A stretch of DNA of 64,000 nucleotides from Leptospira perdikensis (GTDB lineage Bacteria > Spirochaetota > Leptospiria > Leptospirales > Leptospiraceae), in assembly GCF_004769575.1 (NCBI RefSeq), contig NZ_RQGA01000001.1, positions 124,001-188,000 on the forward strand. Direction: 5' to 3'. Of the stretch, positions 19,027 through 29,544 are shown piece by piece. Position 1 is the first letter of the stretch. Each line of letters opens with the position of its first letter. The notes under the pieces were generated by a model. The model was not told the DNA's origin, ran no database searches, and was given only the letters and a program-made list of their open reading frames with translations. The translations under genes were made by a program, and so were the position numbers.

Positions 19027-20661
19027 TTGACTCTGATTGTAAATTTATTTCAAATTTCTTTAGTGACGGCCCTTTCCCTTTTTTTTTCAACATTTGTTTC
19101 AGAAGACCTTACTTGTATTGCCGCTGGAATCGTTGCAAAAAACGGCAATTTATCCTTACTTTCAGCGATTTTCACCACAGGTCTTGGGATTTTTGTTGGA
19201 GATTGTTTACTCTACTTCTTTGGATTCATAGTTAGGCGAGGATTCTTAAAATGGGAATTTCTGAGGAAAGTCCAGATAAAATTGGAGTCCTTAGAAATTA
19301 TTGATGAGTGGAAACTCCATTTCAGGAAGTCGATTTTTGCCTCTAGATTTTTACCGGGGACAAGGCTTCCTCTTTATCTCAGTAGTGGGTTTTTGGGACT
19401 CCCCTTCTTTGCTTTTTTTTATACTAGTTTGATTGCTGTGACTCTTTGGACAACGGGTTTTGTCTCATTGGTTTATCTTTATGGCAATTTAGTCACCTTG
19501 TATTGGAACCCAAAAAATTCTCTTCTATTTAGTCTGGCGATTGCTTTCAGTTTCTACATACTCTATTTCATGATGCGGATTACTTTCTATCCGAAAGAGA
19601 GAGAAAAAACATCCTTCTTTGTTGCAAAGTTCAAACAATTGGAATTTTGGCCTGCTTCCCTTTTTTACCTTCCTCTTGTTCCCTACTTAATTTATTTAGC
19701 ATTACGTTATAGAGGAGTTCGTTATATCACAACAGTCAATCCAGGAATCCTTGCCTCAGGAATTGCAGGAGAATCCAAATCAGAAATCCTAAATCTAATT
19801 CCAAAAGAAGTAGTCGCAAAATACCAATTTATATCCCCGAAAGAAAAAAATCCCAAAAGTAAAATTCAAAATTGGATACAAACTGAGAATCTAAGATTTC
19901 CTTTGATCGCCAAACCAGACAAAGGAGAAAGAGGGTTTTTAGTGAAAAAAATTCATTCCCTAGAGGATTGCCTCACTTTGATCCAGACTTATCCCTTGGA
20001 TTGGATCTTTCAAGAATACGTAGAAGGACCTTTTGAAGTAGGTATCTTCTATTACCGCCACCCGAAAGATAAACAAGGAAAGATCTTTTCCATAACAGAT
20101 AAAATTTTTCCAGAGCTCATTGGGGACGGTCACAGAGACATCAAATCTCTTATTTCCAACCACCAAAGATTTAAGTTTCAAAAAAATACACATTTTAAAC
20201 ACAACAAACATCAGTTAGATAGAGTATTATCTGCCGGTGAAACGATTTCCATTGGTTCTATCGGGAATCATATACAAGGATGTATGTTCTTAGATGGAAG
20301 TCGGTGGAAAACAAAAGAAATCGAAATCAAATTGATCTCAATCGCTGATACGATCCCCGGTTTTTATTTCGGAAGGTTTGACATTCGATTTTCAGATCCA
20401 AACAAGTTCAATTCAGGTTATGGTTTTAAAATCATTGAATTGAATGGCGCCACCAGTGAATCCACAAACCTTTACGATCCTAATTTTTCGGTTTTACAAA
20501 GTTATTCTATTTTGTTTCGGCAGTGGAAGCTGTTATTCCAGATAGGTTACGAAAACTACCAGGCAGGTATTCCGTTATTTCCCTTTACTGACCTTTACCA
20601 TTTGGTTAAAAATCATAACCAATATCGAGATATTTACTCCGACCGAGAAACAATCACTTAA
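19027..20661 (+). CDS. DedA-family membrane domain fused to an ATP-grasp domain
   Basis: Residues about 1-195 look like a DedA/VTT membrane domain (FVSEDLTCIAAGIVA, GDCLLYFFGF, ASRFLPGTRLPLYLSSG). Residues about 230-520 resemble an ATP-grasp ligase: FPLIAKPDKGERGFLVKK (ATP-binding Lys), WIFQEYVEGPFEVGIFYYR, and the C-terminal metal site FDIRF... FKIIELNGATSEST. The start is TTG at 19027 with a weak ribosome site. A fused transporter/flippase domain and carboxylate-amine ligase suggests lipid- or envelope-linked ligation, which is inference. Confidence 0.8.
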   Translation: MTLIVNLFQISLVTALSLFFSTFVSEDLTCIAAGIVAKNGNLSLLSAIFTTGLGIFVGDCLLYFFGFIVRRGFLKWEFLRKVQIKLESLEIIDEWKLHFRKSIFASRFLPGTRLPLYLSSGFLGLPFFAFFYTSLIAVTLWTTGFVSLVYLYGNLVTLYWNPKNSLLFSLAIAFSFYILYFMMRITFYPKEREKTSFFVAKFKQLEFWPASLFYLPLVPYLIYLALRYRGVRYITTVNPGILASGIAGESKSEILNLIPKEVVAKYQFISPKEKNPKSKIQNWIQTENLRFPLIAKPDKGERGFLVKKIHSLEDCLTLIQTYPLDWIFQEYVEGPFEVGIFYYRHPKDKQGKIFSITDKIFPELIGDGHRDIKSLISNHQRFKFQKNTHFKHNKHQLDRVLSAGETISIGSIGNHIQGCMFLDGSRWKTKEIEIKLISIADTIPGFYFGRFDIRFSDPNKFNSGYGFKIIELNGATSESTNLYDPNFSVLQSYSILFRQWKLLFQIGYENYQAGIPLFPFTDLYHLVKNHNQYRDIYSDRETIT

Positions 20662-20675
20662 AACAAAAAGAAATT

Positions 20676-21077
20676 TTAATCAAAATAATTCTTTAGATAC
20701 GGAATTGTTTTTCTTTCTCGATACAAAAGGTAAGTAGATAAAGAAAATACAACCAGAGCTAAAACAAAAAGAAGTCCACCATCATTCTGTACGACAATTC
20801 CCAAAAAAACAAAATGAGACAAAACAGCACCTAACATTAAGTTAAATCCCATCAGGGCACCAAGCCAAACCAAACGAGGAACAAGTAAAAACAATACACA
20901 GAAAGTTTCTAAAACAGCAAGTCCGTAACGGCCCCAAGGTTCCATTCCCATCACAGAAAAAATAAACTTAGATTCTTCGGAACCAGAAAATTTAAAATAC
21001 AATGTTTGTCCAATAATGATGACTGCCACTAAACGAGCGCCATGAAAGAGAATACGTTCCATTTCTGGTAATTTCAT
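20676..21077 (-). CDS. DoxX-like membrane protein
   Basis: The 133-residue protein has four membrane segments and DoxX-type features (GQTLYFKFSGSEES and WGRYGLAVLETFCVLFLLVP). DoxX proteins are small quinone-linked or respiratory-associated membrane proteins with poorly known roles. The ATG overlaps the stop of the hydrolase gene (ATGA). Confidence 0.8.
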   Translation of the reverse strand: MKLPEMERILFHGARLVAVIIIGQTLYFKFSGSEESKFIFSVMGMEPWGRYGLAVLETFCVLFLLVPRLVWLGALMGFNLMLGAVLSHFVFLGIVVQNDGGLLFVLALVVFSLSTYLLYRERKTIPYLKNYFD

Positions 21078-21922
21078 TTAGAACCCTCCGCTAAAATGAT
21101 CTCTTTGATTTCTTTAAAATTAGTCCAGGGAATAAAATGATTTTCTCCCTTTAGAATTTGAATCCTATGTTTAATGGATGGTTTCCATTTCGTAAAGTAA
21201 TAAACGTTCTTTACTGAAACCAACTGGTCCTCATCCCCATGTACGGAAAGAATTTCTAAGGAAGAGTTTTCGAATGCCTTGGTTAATTCGATTAAATCAG
21301 TTTTTAATGTATACATCTCTTCATTGCTGTGAATCCAAGAATCAGGAAGAATCCACTGTACCCAAACCAAATTTGCAATTTGATTGTACCAATGTAACTC
21401 TTCTAAATCGGGATCTATAGGAGCTGAAAGCAAAATACTTTTCCAAACAAATGAATAGGTATTGTTTTTTTCCATTGCAATTCGAAGCGCCACAGGCCCG
21501 CCATAAGAATGACCAACAACTATCCCCTCATTGAATCGAAACCTTTCCTTTTCTAAATAGCGGATGAGGGCAGAATGAATGGCCCTACCCTGTAGAATGA
21601 GATTAGGAACAGAAGTTTGATTCCAGGAACCTCCATAACCCAAACGGTCCGGTAAAAGGATACAAAATTGGTTTTGTAAATCTTCGTCCTTTAAGTAGGA
21701 TTCGAAATCTAAAGACGAACCAGGGGAACCATGTATCAAAACTAAAACTTTCTTTTTATTTTTACATTCATTGGATAAAAAATGGATCTCTCCCTTTTCC
21801 GAAGGTGAAACCAAACTTTGTATTGTTTCCCTTCCTTGAGACGGGACTTTACAAAATAAAAAAGTTACTGATAAAAGATAAAAAACAAATATTCTAATTC
21901 GATACAAAAGAAAGAAGTTCAT
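21074..21922 (-). CDS. Membrane- or envelope-associated alpha/beta hydrolase
   Basis: The protein begins with a signal-like hydrophobic segment (FVFYLLSVTFLFC, possibly a lipobox-like Cys) and then shows the hydrolase pattern: oxyanion segment VLIHGSPGSSLDF, nucleophile elbow VVGHSYGGPVAL with Ser at about 150, acid in HGDEDQLV and His in GENHFIPW. Substrate unknown. It overlaps the adenylate cyclase stop and DoxX start, so the three genes form one operon. Confidence 0.85.
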   Translation of the reverse strand: MNFFLLYRIRIFVFYLLSVTFLFCKVPSQGRETIQSLVSPSEKGEIHFLSNECKNKKKVLVLIHGSPGSSLDFESYLKDEDLQNQFCILLPDRLGYGGSWNQTSVPNLILQGRAIHSALIRYLEKERFRFNEGIVVGHSYGGPVALRIAMEKNNTYSFVWKSILLSAPIDPDLEELHWYNQIANLVWVQWILPDSWIHSNEEMYTLKTDLIELTKAFENSSLEILSVHGDEDQLVSVKNVYYFTKWKPSIKHRIQILKGENHFIPWTNFKEIKEIILAEGSK

Positions 21923-23211
21923 TCGACCTCTTCACTACTTGCAAACAAAGCTCCTGATTCATAAAGTCGCTTAAAAAGAGAATTGGGCTGTTTGGGATTT
22001 AAAACATCAGCATATTCGGGTAAAAAACCTTTAACCAAATACATTTCAATATCGGCTTTATTCTTAATTGAAACAAATCCCCTAGGTTCACATTCAAAGT
22101 AAGACTTTATTTCTTCGTACACCTGAGCAGATACATTCACTTCTCCTGTGACCCCAGAACTTTCTAGACGACTTGCCGTATTGACAGTATCACCCCAAAC
22201 ATCGTAAGCAAATTTATCAATACCAACAACTCCTGCAACCAAGGGACCTACGTGAATTCCCAACCGAATCTCCCAAAATTCCCTACCACGTAAGGCATGA
22301 ATTTCTTTCTGTTCGGCCATATAAGACTGAAAAGAAATACCACATAACACAGAATCAACGGCATTGGTTTGATTTTCGGTGGGAATACCACCAACAGCCA
22401 TATAAGCATCTCCAATTGTTTTTATTTTTTCTAAATGATAACTTTTACACAAACGGTCAAACTCACGAAAAATAGTATCCAATTCTCCGACAAGTTCTTC
22501 AGCATTCATCTTCTCTGCAATTTTTGTGAACCCAGCCATATCACAAAAAAGAACTGATGCAGACTCATATCGTTTAGGAATGACTCGCGCTTCCTTTTTT
22601 AATTCCTCAGCAATGGGCTCAGGCAAAATATTCAAAAGCAAAGATTCTGACTTTTTCCTTTCTACATTCAAATTTCGACTCAAAATAAAAATCAAAATTC
22701 CTGTTAGGATCTGAACGAAAAGATAATTCCCTCCTGCATCCAAATAACGATCCAAATCTGTTTCATAGGAAGATACCCAATCTCTATGATAAAATTCGAT
22801 TATATATAAAGAAGCCGCGAAAAAAATATAAATAGAATAAACTACAAATACATTGTGGTTTCTAATGAGAATGAGGGCGATAACAAGGGCAGGAATCAAA
22901 TAATAATGGTTTCCTCCAAGGGAACCACCATTAAAAAACCACATTGAAGATAAATAAAAAAGTATAGTTAAATTAAAAGGCCAATACAATGAAAAATAAA
23001 TACTCTTCACTCGACTTAAGTAATACATAACAAGCATTAATAGACCAGAACCAACGTTGAGAATAACGAGGATTAAATAGTTTTCTAAATACAAAACCCC
23101 AAACACCCCGATCAAATTGAGAAGGCCGTTAACAAGCGAAACCGTATTAAATAACCGGTGTTCTAGAGAGTGTTTTTTAGGATCTCCGAGAAAAAGGTAT
23201 ATCCATTTCAT
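21919..23211 (-). CDS. Membrane-bound class III adenylate/guanylate cyclase
   Basis: The N-terminal half carries about six membrane segments; the C-terminal half is a class III cyclase domain: VLFCDMAGFTKIAEKM (metal-binding Asp), IKTIGDAYMAVGG (second metal Asp) and VWGDTVNTASRLE. Asp in WGDTVN fits adenylate cyclase specificity better than guanylate. The ATG at 23211 is preferred over the TTG at 23223. It makes cAMP in response to a membrane signal; the ligand is unknown. Confidence 0.92.
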   Translation of the reverse strand: MKWIYLFLGDPKKHSLEHRLFNTVSLVNGLLNLIGVFGVLYLENYLILVILNVGSGLLMLVMYYLSRVKSIYFSLYWPFNLTILFYLSSMWFFNGGSLGGNHYYLIPALVIALILIRNHNVFVVYSIYIFFAASLYIIEFYHRDWVSSYETDLDRYLDAGGNYLFVQILTGILIFILSRNLNVERKKSESLLLNILPEPIAEELKKEARVIPKRYESASVLFCDMAGFTKIAEKMNAEELVGELDTIFREFDRLCKSYHLEKIKTIGDAYMAVGGIPTENQTNAVDSVLCGISFQSYMAEQKEIHALRGREFWEIRLGIHVGPLVAGVVGIDKFAYDVWGDTVNTASRLESSGVTGEVNVSAQVYEEIKSYFECEPRGFVSIKNKADIEMYLVKGFLPEYADVLNPKQPNSLFKRLYESGALFASSEEVE

Positions 23212-23338
23212 TGTAATTGGCAAGTTTCCCCCGCAAAACCAGGGGGGTTCAACCTTTTTTCTTGGCGACCAGGGGATCGTTTTTCATTCTACGATTGACA
23301 TCCCATCCTTTGGATTAGAATATTTTGAGTCAGTTTAT

Positions 23339-23710
23339 ATGGATTCAAAAGAAATCATCAAAATTCGAGAACAAGCGGAACTAGCAAGAAAAGAAGGCCG
23401 AAACGAAAAAGCTATGTCACTGATGAAAGAGTATCTAAGTTTGGTCCACCCATCTTTTACTCATTACTGCTGGTTTTTTATAGCAGAAATCCTATTGGAA
23501 AAAAATAAAATAACAGAAGCGTTAGAGCACTGTGATGAAGCCTTACGGATCATGAAAGATTTTATCCCTGGATTAGAACTTAGAATCAAAATTCACAAAT
23601 CAATGGGAAATTTCCCAGAAGCAAAAAAAGACCAAACCACAATCGATGATATCCAAGCCAGAGAGAAGAAAAAGTGGGATGACCCCAACCATTACTACCA
23701 CTATAAGTAG
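23339..23710 (+). CDS. Small TPR protein
   Basis: A 123-residue helical protein beginning MDSKEIIKIREQAELARKEG, with TPR-like pairs (ALEHCDEALRIMKDFIPG and FPEAKKDQ). The ATG at 23339 is chosen because the longer frame from 23117 overlaps the divergent cyclase. The C-terminus is rich in Asp, His and Tyr. Function unknown. Confidence 0.7.
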   Translation: MDSKEIIKIREQAELARKEGRNEKAMSLMKEYLSLVHPSFTHYCWFFIAEILLEKNKITEALEHCDEALRIMKDFIPGLELRIKIHKSMGNFPEAKKDQTTIDDIQAREKKKWDDPNHYYHYK

Positions 23711-23768
23711 TTACAGCTAAGGCAATTTGGATTTCTTTTTATTAAATAAACGTGAATCTTGAGTCTAG

Positions 23769-24644
23769 TTAATAACCAAAAACATTCACTGGTTCCAATT
23801 CACAGGCGTCTGCCTGTAAGGAAGCCGTAAGACTCGGATTGACGGATGCTGCTTGAATGGCCGAATTTGGTTTGTTACAACTACTCACTTCATTTAAAAC
23901 GGAGCCTACATACCCAGCGTATTGAGTTTCAATGACGGCATAGTTTGTAATTTCCTTTTTACATTTTTTGAAAGACTCCATCGTGTAATAGGTGTCATTT
24001 CCAATATTTGAAATCGATTCGAATATGGCAGGAGTATAAGTTAATGAAATTACCGAATCTAAAGTACTTGTAGATACGGTTTCATTACTATACAGTCGAA
24101 AACGGATATATGCTGGAGATGTACATCGAAAAGCAATGCAGGTACCGGCATTTACTGAAATAAAAAGTCCGATAGAAGAAGAAATGGAGGCGGCAGATAA
24201 ATCAGTAGTTCCGCAGACAGAGTTTGTTGAATAATAACAACTTGCGTTTGCAGAAGTGGTAGCCGTTTTTAAAATCTTTCCCGTGTACATCGCATAAGAA
24301 GCGGCCGCATTAGAACGGAAATAAAAAGTTCCGCTACTCGGAACAGATAAATCTACATAGGATGTACCCGATGGCAAACTAAAATTGGAAGCGGTTGTTG
24401 GAGTCGTAAACCCAAGTGTCGCATTATTTTCAGTAGAGCAAGTATAAGTAGAATTGGCAGCATTTGCTGAAGCGCTGAAAGATGCAGACAAAACACTAAT
24501 CAAACTCACTAAGCTTAGATTGGATCTATGTTCTTCGAGTTGTTTTTTTGCCTGCTCTCCCTTTATTCCTGTTGGGGAATATACGTTTGTACAATGAACC
24601 AAAAAAATCAAAACAAAAAAAACCAATTTCATTTTTTTCAACAT
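23769..24644 (-). CDS. Lipoprotein with Ser/Thr/Ala-rich beta domain
   Basis: Starting from the ATG at 24644 (24632 is also possible), a lipoprotein signal ends in LVHC. The mature protein is low in charge and rich in Ser, Thr and Ala, with many short strands (SGTSYVDLSVPSSGTFYFR) and paired cysteines, consistent with a surface-exposed disulfide-bonded beta protein. No family recognised. Confidence 0.65.
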   Translation of the reverse strand: MLKKMKLVFFVLIFLVHCTNVYSPTGIKGEQAKKQLEEHRSNLSLVSLISVLSASFSASANAANSTYTCSTENNATLGFTTPTTASNFSLPSGTSYVDLSVPSSGTFYFRSNAAASYAMYTGKILKTATTSANASCYYSTNSVCGTTDLSAASISSSIGLFISVNAGTCIAFRCTSPAYIRFRLYSNETVSTSTLDSVISLTYTPAIFESISNIGNDTYYTMESFKKCKKEITNYAVIETQYAGYVGSVLNEVSSCNKPNSAIQAASVNPSLTASLQADACELEPVNVFGY

Positions 24645-24746
24645 AACACATATTTGTTTGTATCCGTTTTTTTCGTCAAACATTTCTCGTTAGGTGTAAA
24701 ATCAAAAAAATTTCACTATTACAAAATATTTTAATATTAGAAAGAA

Positions 24747-25238
24747 TCAAAAGCGGCAATGCGAAATACTCACATCTCGCCATTGCCAAGCATTCATCCC
24801 AGAAGCTTCTTCTAATTCCACTTCACTCAAACTAAATGATGTCGCTGATGTATCTAATAATTCAAAACTCCAGGTAAAACGATCCCCACTGGAAACGGGA
24901 ATAGAATCGGGACAATTGGAAATCCCCGAATATCCTTTTGGTTTGTATTTTTTACCATGGTTGTCTACAAATGTCACATTTTCTATGATTGTACAGACTT
25001 GTGAACTTTCCAAAAATTCTAATTCAAATGTTGTGATTGATTTATTTTTACAAATTTGGTTGATTCTAACTTTGTTTTGATGATCAACTCCTAAATAACA
25101 GCAGTTATTAGACTTTGTCACAATAATTTTCTTTGTTGGAATTTTTTTGGGGTTTTGACCAAATTCGTTCATCGCAAAAGTGCTGATTTTAGCGAACAAT
25201 ACCAGTATAACAATCATTAATATCTTAGAACTTTTCAT
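24747..25238 (-). CDS. Secreted small beta-rich protein
   Basis: The 163-residue protein has a signal peptide (MKSSKILMIVILVLFAKIST) and a mature beta-rich part with Cys pairs (NNCCYLG, ICKN, QVCTII, SNCPDS and ISHCRF), suggesting disulfide bonds in the periplasm or outside the cell. No family recognised; it precedes the terminator of flagellin 1. Confidence 0.65.
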   Translation of the reverse strand: MKSSKILMIVILVLFAKISTFAMNEFGQNPKKIPTKKIIVTKSNNCCYLGVDHQNKVRINQICKNKSITTFELEFLESSQVCTIIENVTFVDNHGKKYKPKGYSGISNCPDSIPVSSGDRFTWSFELLDTSATSFSLSEVELEEASGMNAWQWRDVSISHCRF

Positions 25239-25305
25239 ATAGACCTACTATAACTTTTTTTTTCGATCTAAATGAGGATTCAATACTAATTTAGTAACAA
25301 TACAA

Positions 25306-25347
25306 AAAGAAAAAAGCCTCTTCCCGAAGATTCCTTCGAAAAGAGGC
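25306..25347 (-). terminator. Intrinsic terminator of the flagellin unit
   Basis: GCCTCTT (25316-25322) pairs with AAGAGGC (25341-25347), with further inner pairing (CGAAG/CTTCG). On the minus strand the hairpin is followed by a run of T. It lies about 35 bases downstream of the flagellin stop. Confidence 0.88.
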
Positions 25348-25381
25348 AACCGTCTTAAGGCAACTCTTGCCTTACTACGAC

Positions 25382-26230
25382 TTAAGCGTTATTCAAAAGT
25401 CGTAATACAGAATTTGACCGAAGACTGGCTTGCGCGAGCATTGCCGTACCGCTTTGCACGAGAATTTGTTTCGTCGTTAGCGCTACCATTTCTTCTGCCA
25501 TATCTGCGTCCCTAATCCTTGATTCGGATGCTTGCATATTTTCGTATGCACCCATGAGGCCTTTTGCAGTACTTTCGAGCCTATTTTGATAAGCTCCCAT
25601 ATCTGCTCTCTGCTTCATGATCTTGTTCAAGGCGAAGTCCGCTTTAGCAATCGCTTCGTCTGCTTTTCCAGGTGTAGAGAGCGCAATTTTATTCGCACCT
25701 TCTGACATCTTAAGAGCTTTCGAAGTCATAGTTCCAATGTAGAAACGCTCTCTTTGCTTTGCGTTTGCTCCCATGTGAAACCACATCGACGCCTTCGTTG
25801 ACTTTCGAGCGAAGTCTCCTTCAAACAGTTTCATTTTATTGAACTCTGCTTGTGAAGCAATTCGATCGATCTCATCCACCAGCGCAGATACTTCTACCTG
25901 CACGAGCTGCCTGTCCTCCGGTGTGTAGATTCCGTTCGAAGTCTGGATCGCTAAGGTCCGGATTCGTTGGATGATTTCAGCCGACTGGTCGAGGAAACCC
26001 TCTGCAGTCTGGATGAAACTAAGTCCATCTTCCGTATTCCTTTCGGCCTGACGTAAACCACGAATTTGTGTTCGTAGTTTTTCCGAAACAGCAAGACCAG
26101 AAGCATCATCACCGGCAAGGTTAATCCTTTGCCCAGTGGAGAGGTTCCTCATGGTCTTATCTACATCCCATTGTGTAAACTTGAGAGCACGATGTGATTG
26201 AATCGCACTCATGTTGTGATTGATAATCAT
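25382..26230 (-). CDS. flaB: Periplasmic flagellin FlaB
   Basis: This 282-residue FlaB-type core flagellin starts [20 protein letters not shown] and contains [25 protein letters not shown] and the conserved C-terminal end ([34 protein letters not shown]). It lacks the variable outer domain of external flagellins, as expected for spirochaetal endoflagella. AAAGGAG lies upstream of the ATG. It ends at the strong terminator. Confidence 0.95.
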   Translation of the reverse strand: MIINHNMSAIQSHRALKFTQWDVDKTMRNLSTGQRINLAGDDASGLAVSEKLRTQIRGLRQAERNTEDGLSFIQTAEGFLDQSAEIIQRIRTLAIQTSNGIYTPEDRQLVQVEVSALVDEIDRIASQAEFNKMKLFEGDFARKSTKASMWFHMGANAKQRERFYIGTMTSKALKMSEGANKIALSTPGKADEAIAKADFALNKIMKQRADMGAYQNRLESTAKGLMGAYENMQASESRIRDADMAEEMVALTTKQILVQSGTAMLAQASLRSNSVLRLLNNA

Positions 26231-26402
26231 TGGCCTACACTCCTTTGTGTATTACCAAGAACGGTCTATATTTCGTTCTTAGCCGGACAATCCCTGTCCG
26301 GTGTCAAGGATGAGCTTTCATTTTGCCACCTGGCAGGGGAAAGCCGGCTGATTATCTAATTACAACTCTTCAGTTACACTAACCACTCACTTCGTTAGGC
26401 TA

Positions 26403-27626
<1,224 letters not shown>

Positions 27627-28457
27627 TTAAGGGCGTGTGACTAGAGCTGGTAAAGTATCCCAGTGGTAAACAGGACTCGGTTCTCCAGAAAATTTATGTT
27701 CAATTGATTTTAGGTCTGCAAAATTTTCAAAGAGACTTGCATTTAACGCGCGTATTGTGGATTCCATTGCAAGAATCCTACGTTTGTTGAGGACCTCTTC
27801 TGATTCTTTAGGGCCTGTTTCTGTTCCACCTGTATAATATGTGATGGTGTCCACTGGAGCATTTGTATTCTCTTCTTCTGCGTCGGCATCTGCTTCATCC
27901 GATTTCGTACGAGGAAGTCTGTATTTTTCCATGACATCTTGTAAAATGGAAACATTCCAATCCACAACAAGTTTACTTCCCTTTTCCACAAACCAGGTTT
28001 GTTTTAAAGCAAACCGAATATCCAAAAGTTTTTTAGGAGAAAACAACTTTCCATCTTTTGCTAAAGCTTCCACAGAATCAAAGTAAGGTGGTGATCCCAC
28101 TTCGCCTACAAGCTGGTAAATAAAGGCTCCCGTTTCATCTTGTTTTAATACCTTTCTGTGAATTGGGATTTGTTCCCCTTCTCCATTGGAGATGTAAATT
28201 ACGACTGATTCTCTATGGTCAAGAGAGGGATAAGAATACAGTTGGAAGGGAACTAACAATCGAAATGGATTTTGTTCCGCCAAAATAAAGAAACTGAAAA
28301 AAATGAGAAGGGAAAACCAAGAAGCAAACAAAAATATAAAATCACGTGTGAGTTTGGTTTCCCCTGTTCCAATTTTATAAAATCGAAAGATTAGGACTCT
28401 TATGATTTCTTTCAGGGAACGAAGATATTCTTTAATCTTTTGAAGATGCGTATTCAT
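27627..28457 (-). CDS. Membrane-anchored protein of unknown function downstream of the amidase
   Basis: The protein (about 276 residues from ATG 28457) has a membrane segment at about 45-65 (FIFLFASWFSLLIFFSFFIL) and a periplasmic part with an acidic Glu/Asp-rich linker (SDEADADAEEENTNAP). The ATG overlaps the upstream amidase stop by 26 bases. Possibly a GerMN-like envelope protein; that resemblance is weak. Context suggests a cell-wall role. Confidence 0.65.
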   Translation of the reverse strand: MNTHLQKIKEYLRSLKEIIRVLIFRFYKIGTGETKLTRDFIFLFASWFSLLIFFSFFILAEQNPFRLLVPFQLYSYPSLDHRESVVIYISNGEGEQIPIHRKVLKQDETGAFIYQLVGEVGSPPYFDSVEALAKDGKLFSPKKLLDIRFALKQTWFVEKGSKLVVDWNVSILQDVMEKYRLPRTKSDEADADAEEENTNAPVDTITYYTGGTETGPKESEEVLNKRRILAMESTIRALNASLFENFADLKSIEHKFSGEPSPVYHWDTLPALVTRP

Positions 28458-29544
28458 GAATTCCTTTGATGACACTGCGTGCAATTTTCTTTTGGTAAGT
28501 TTTATCCCGCAGTTTCTTACTTTCCTCAGGGTTTGTCAGATACCCCATTTCCACAAGTACCGCAGGCATAAGGCTTCCTCGCAAGACGGAAAAATCTGCC
28601 TTTTTCACCCCACGAGAAGGAATGTCAGGACTTAATCCCTTTTCATACTCTTCCGCCACAGCCGTGGCCAATTTCCGAGACCGCCTTTGGGTGACACTGG
28701 ACAACATCTGGGATTGGATCTGAGAGACAACCGGGTTCTTATGTTTTCCTACATACCGATTTTCTAAAATGGCCGTTTCACGAGCGGCCTCTGTACTTGG
28801 ACTTTGAGAAAGATAATACACTTCAAAACCAGCCGCCTTATCCGATAGAGAAGCATTACAATGAAAACTGAGGAAAATCACATCCCTAGTATCATGCAAC
28901 ATTTGATTCGCGAGTTTGGAACGGTCTTCTAGTTCCACAAAACTATCATTTTTACGAACCATCTGCACCCGAATTTCCGGATAATACTTTCGTAAGTACA
29001 AATAAGTATAACGAGCCACACCAAGACTCACATCTTTTTCAAAGTTACCTGAAGGATCGGAAGTTCCGGGATCTTTTCCTCCGTGGCCGGCATCTATCAC
29101 AATGGCTTTTACGTTTAGATTTCGTTTCGGCACTGGTTCCTTGGGGATGAGAACCCAAAGTTCAGTTTCTTTGAACTGGTAACGAACATCATACGAGATG
29201 AGGTTGAGTAAAATGGCTTCCACAAGATCCAAAGGAAGGTATACATCCTCATCCTTTTTTAAAATGGCTTTAGGGATTTTATAAATTTTACCATCCAGTG
29301 TATAAAAACTGGATCCGAGGCGGAACTGAAGATTCCCTTGGGGGGTGTAAACTGACCCCACTCTTGTGAATTTTTTTAGTTTGGTGGAGAGTTCTGGCAT
29401 TATTGATTTTAAATCAGAAAATGCCACGTAGTTCCCTTTCCCGTAGAGCGGAAGTTTGGCGACCTCAGCAACTACGAGATTCGGAAAAAAACAAAAACAA
29501 AAGAGAACTAATCTTTTTTGAAGATAGAAAGAATTCGCTGCCAA
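28432..29544 (-). CDS. N-acetylmuramoyl-L-alanine amidase (Amidase_3)
   Basis: The C-terminal domain is a zinc amidase of the AmiA/B/C type: VIDAGHGGKDPGT with zinc His, EKDVSLGVARY (zinc Glu), FLSFHCNAS (zinc His) and a catalytic Glu in VLVEMGYLTNPEE. The N-terminus holds a signal-like hydrophobic stretch and a possible AMIN-like beta domain. The start is TTG at 29544, weakly supported. It cleaves peptidoglycan stem peptides during division or remodelling. Confidence 0.9.
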   Translation of the reverse strand: MAANSFYLQKRLVLFCFCFFPNLVVAEVAKLPLYGKGNYVAFSDLKSIMPELSTKLKKFTRVGSVYTPQGNLQFRLGSSFYTLDGKIYKIPKAILKKDEDVYLPLDLVEAILLNLISYDVRYQFKETELWVLIPKEPVPKRNLNVKAIVIDAGHGGKDPGTSDPSGNFEKDVSLGVARYTYLYLRKYYPEIRVQMVRKNDSFVELEDRSKLANQMLHDTRDVIFLSFHCNASLSDKAAGFEVYYLSQSPSTEAARETAILENRYVGKHKNPVVSQIQSQMLSSVTQRRSRKLATAVAEEYEKGLSPDIPSRGVKKADFSVLRGSLMPAVLVEMGYLTNPEESKKLRDKTYQKKIARSVIKGIHEYASSKD

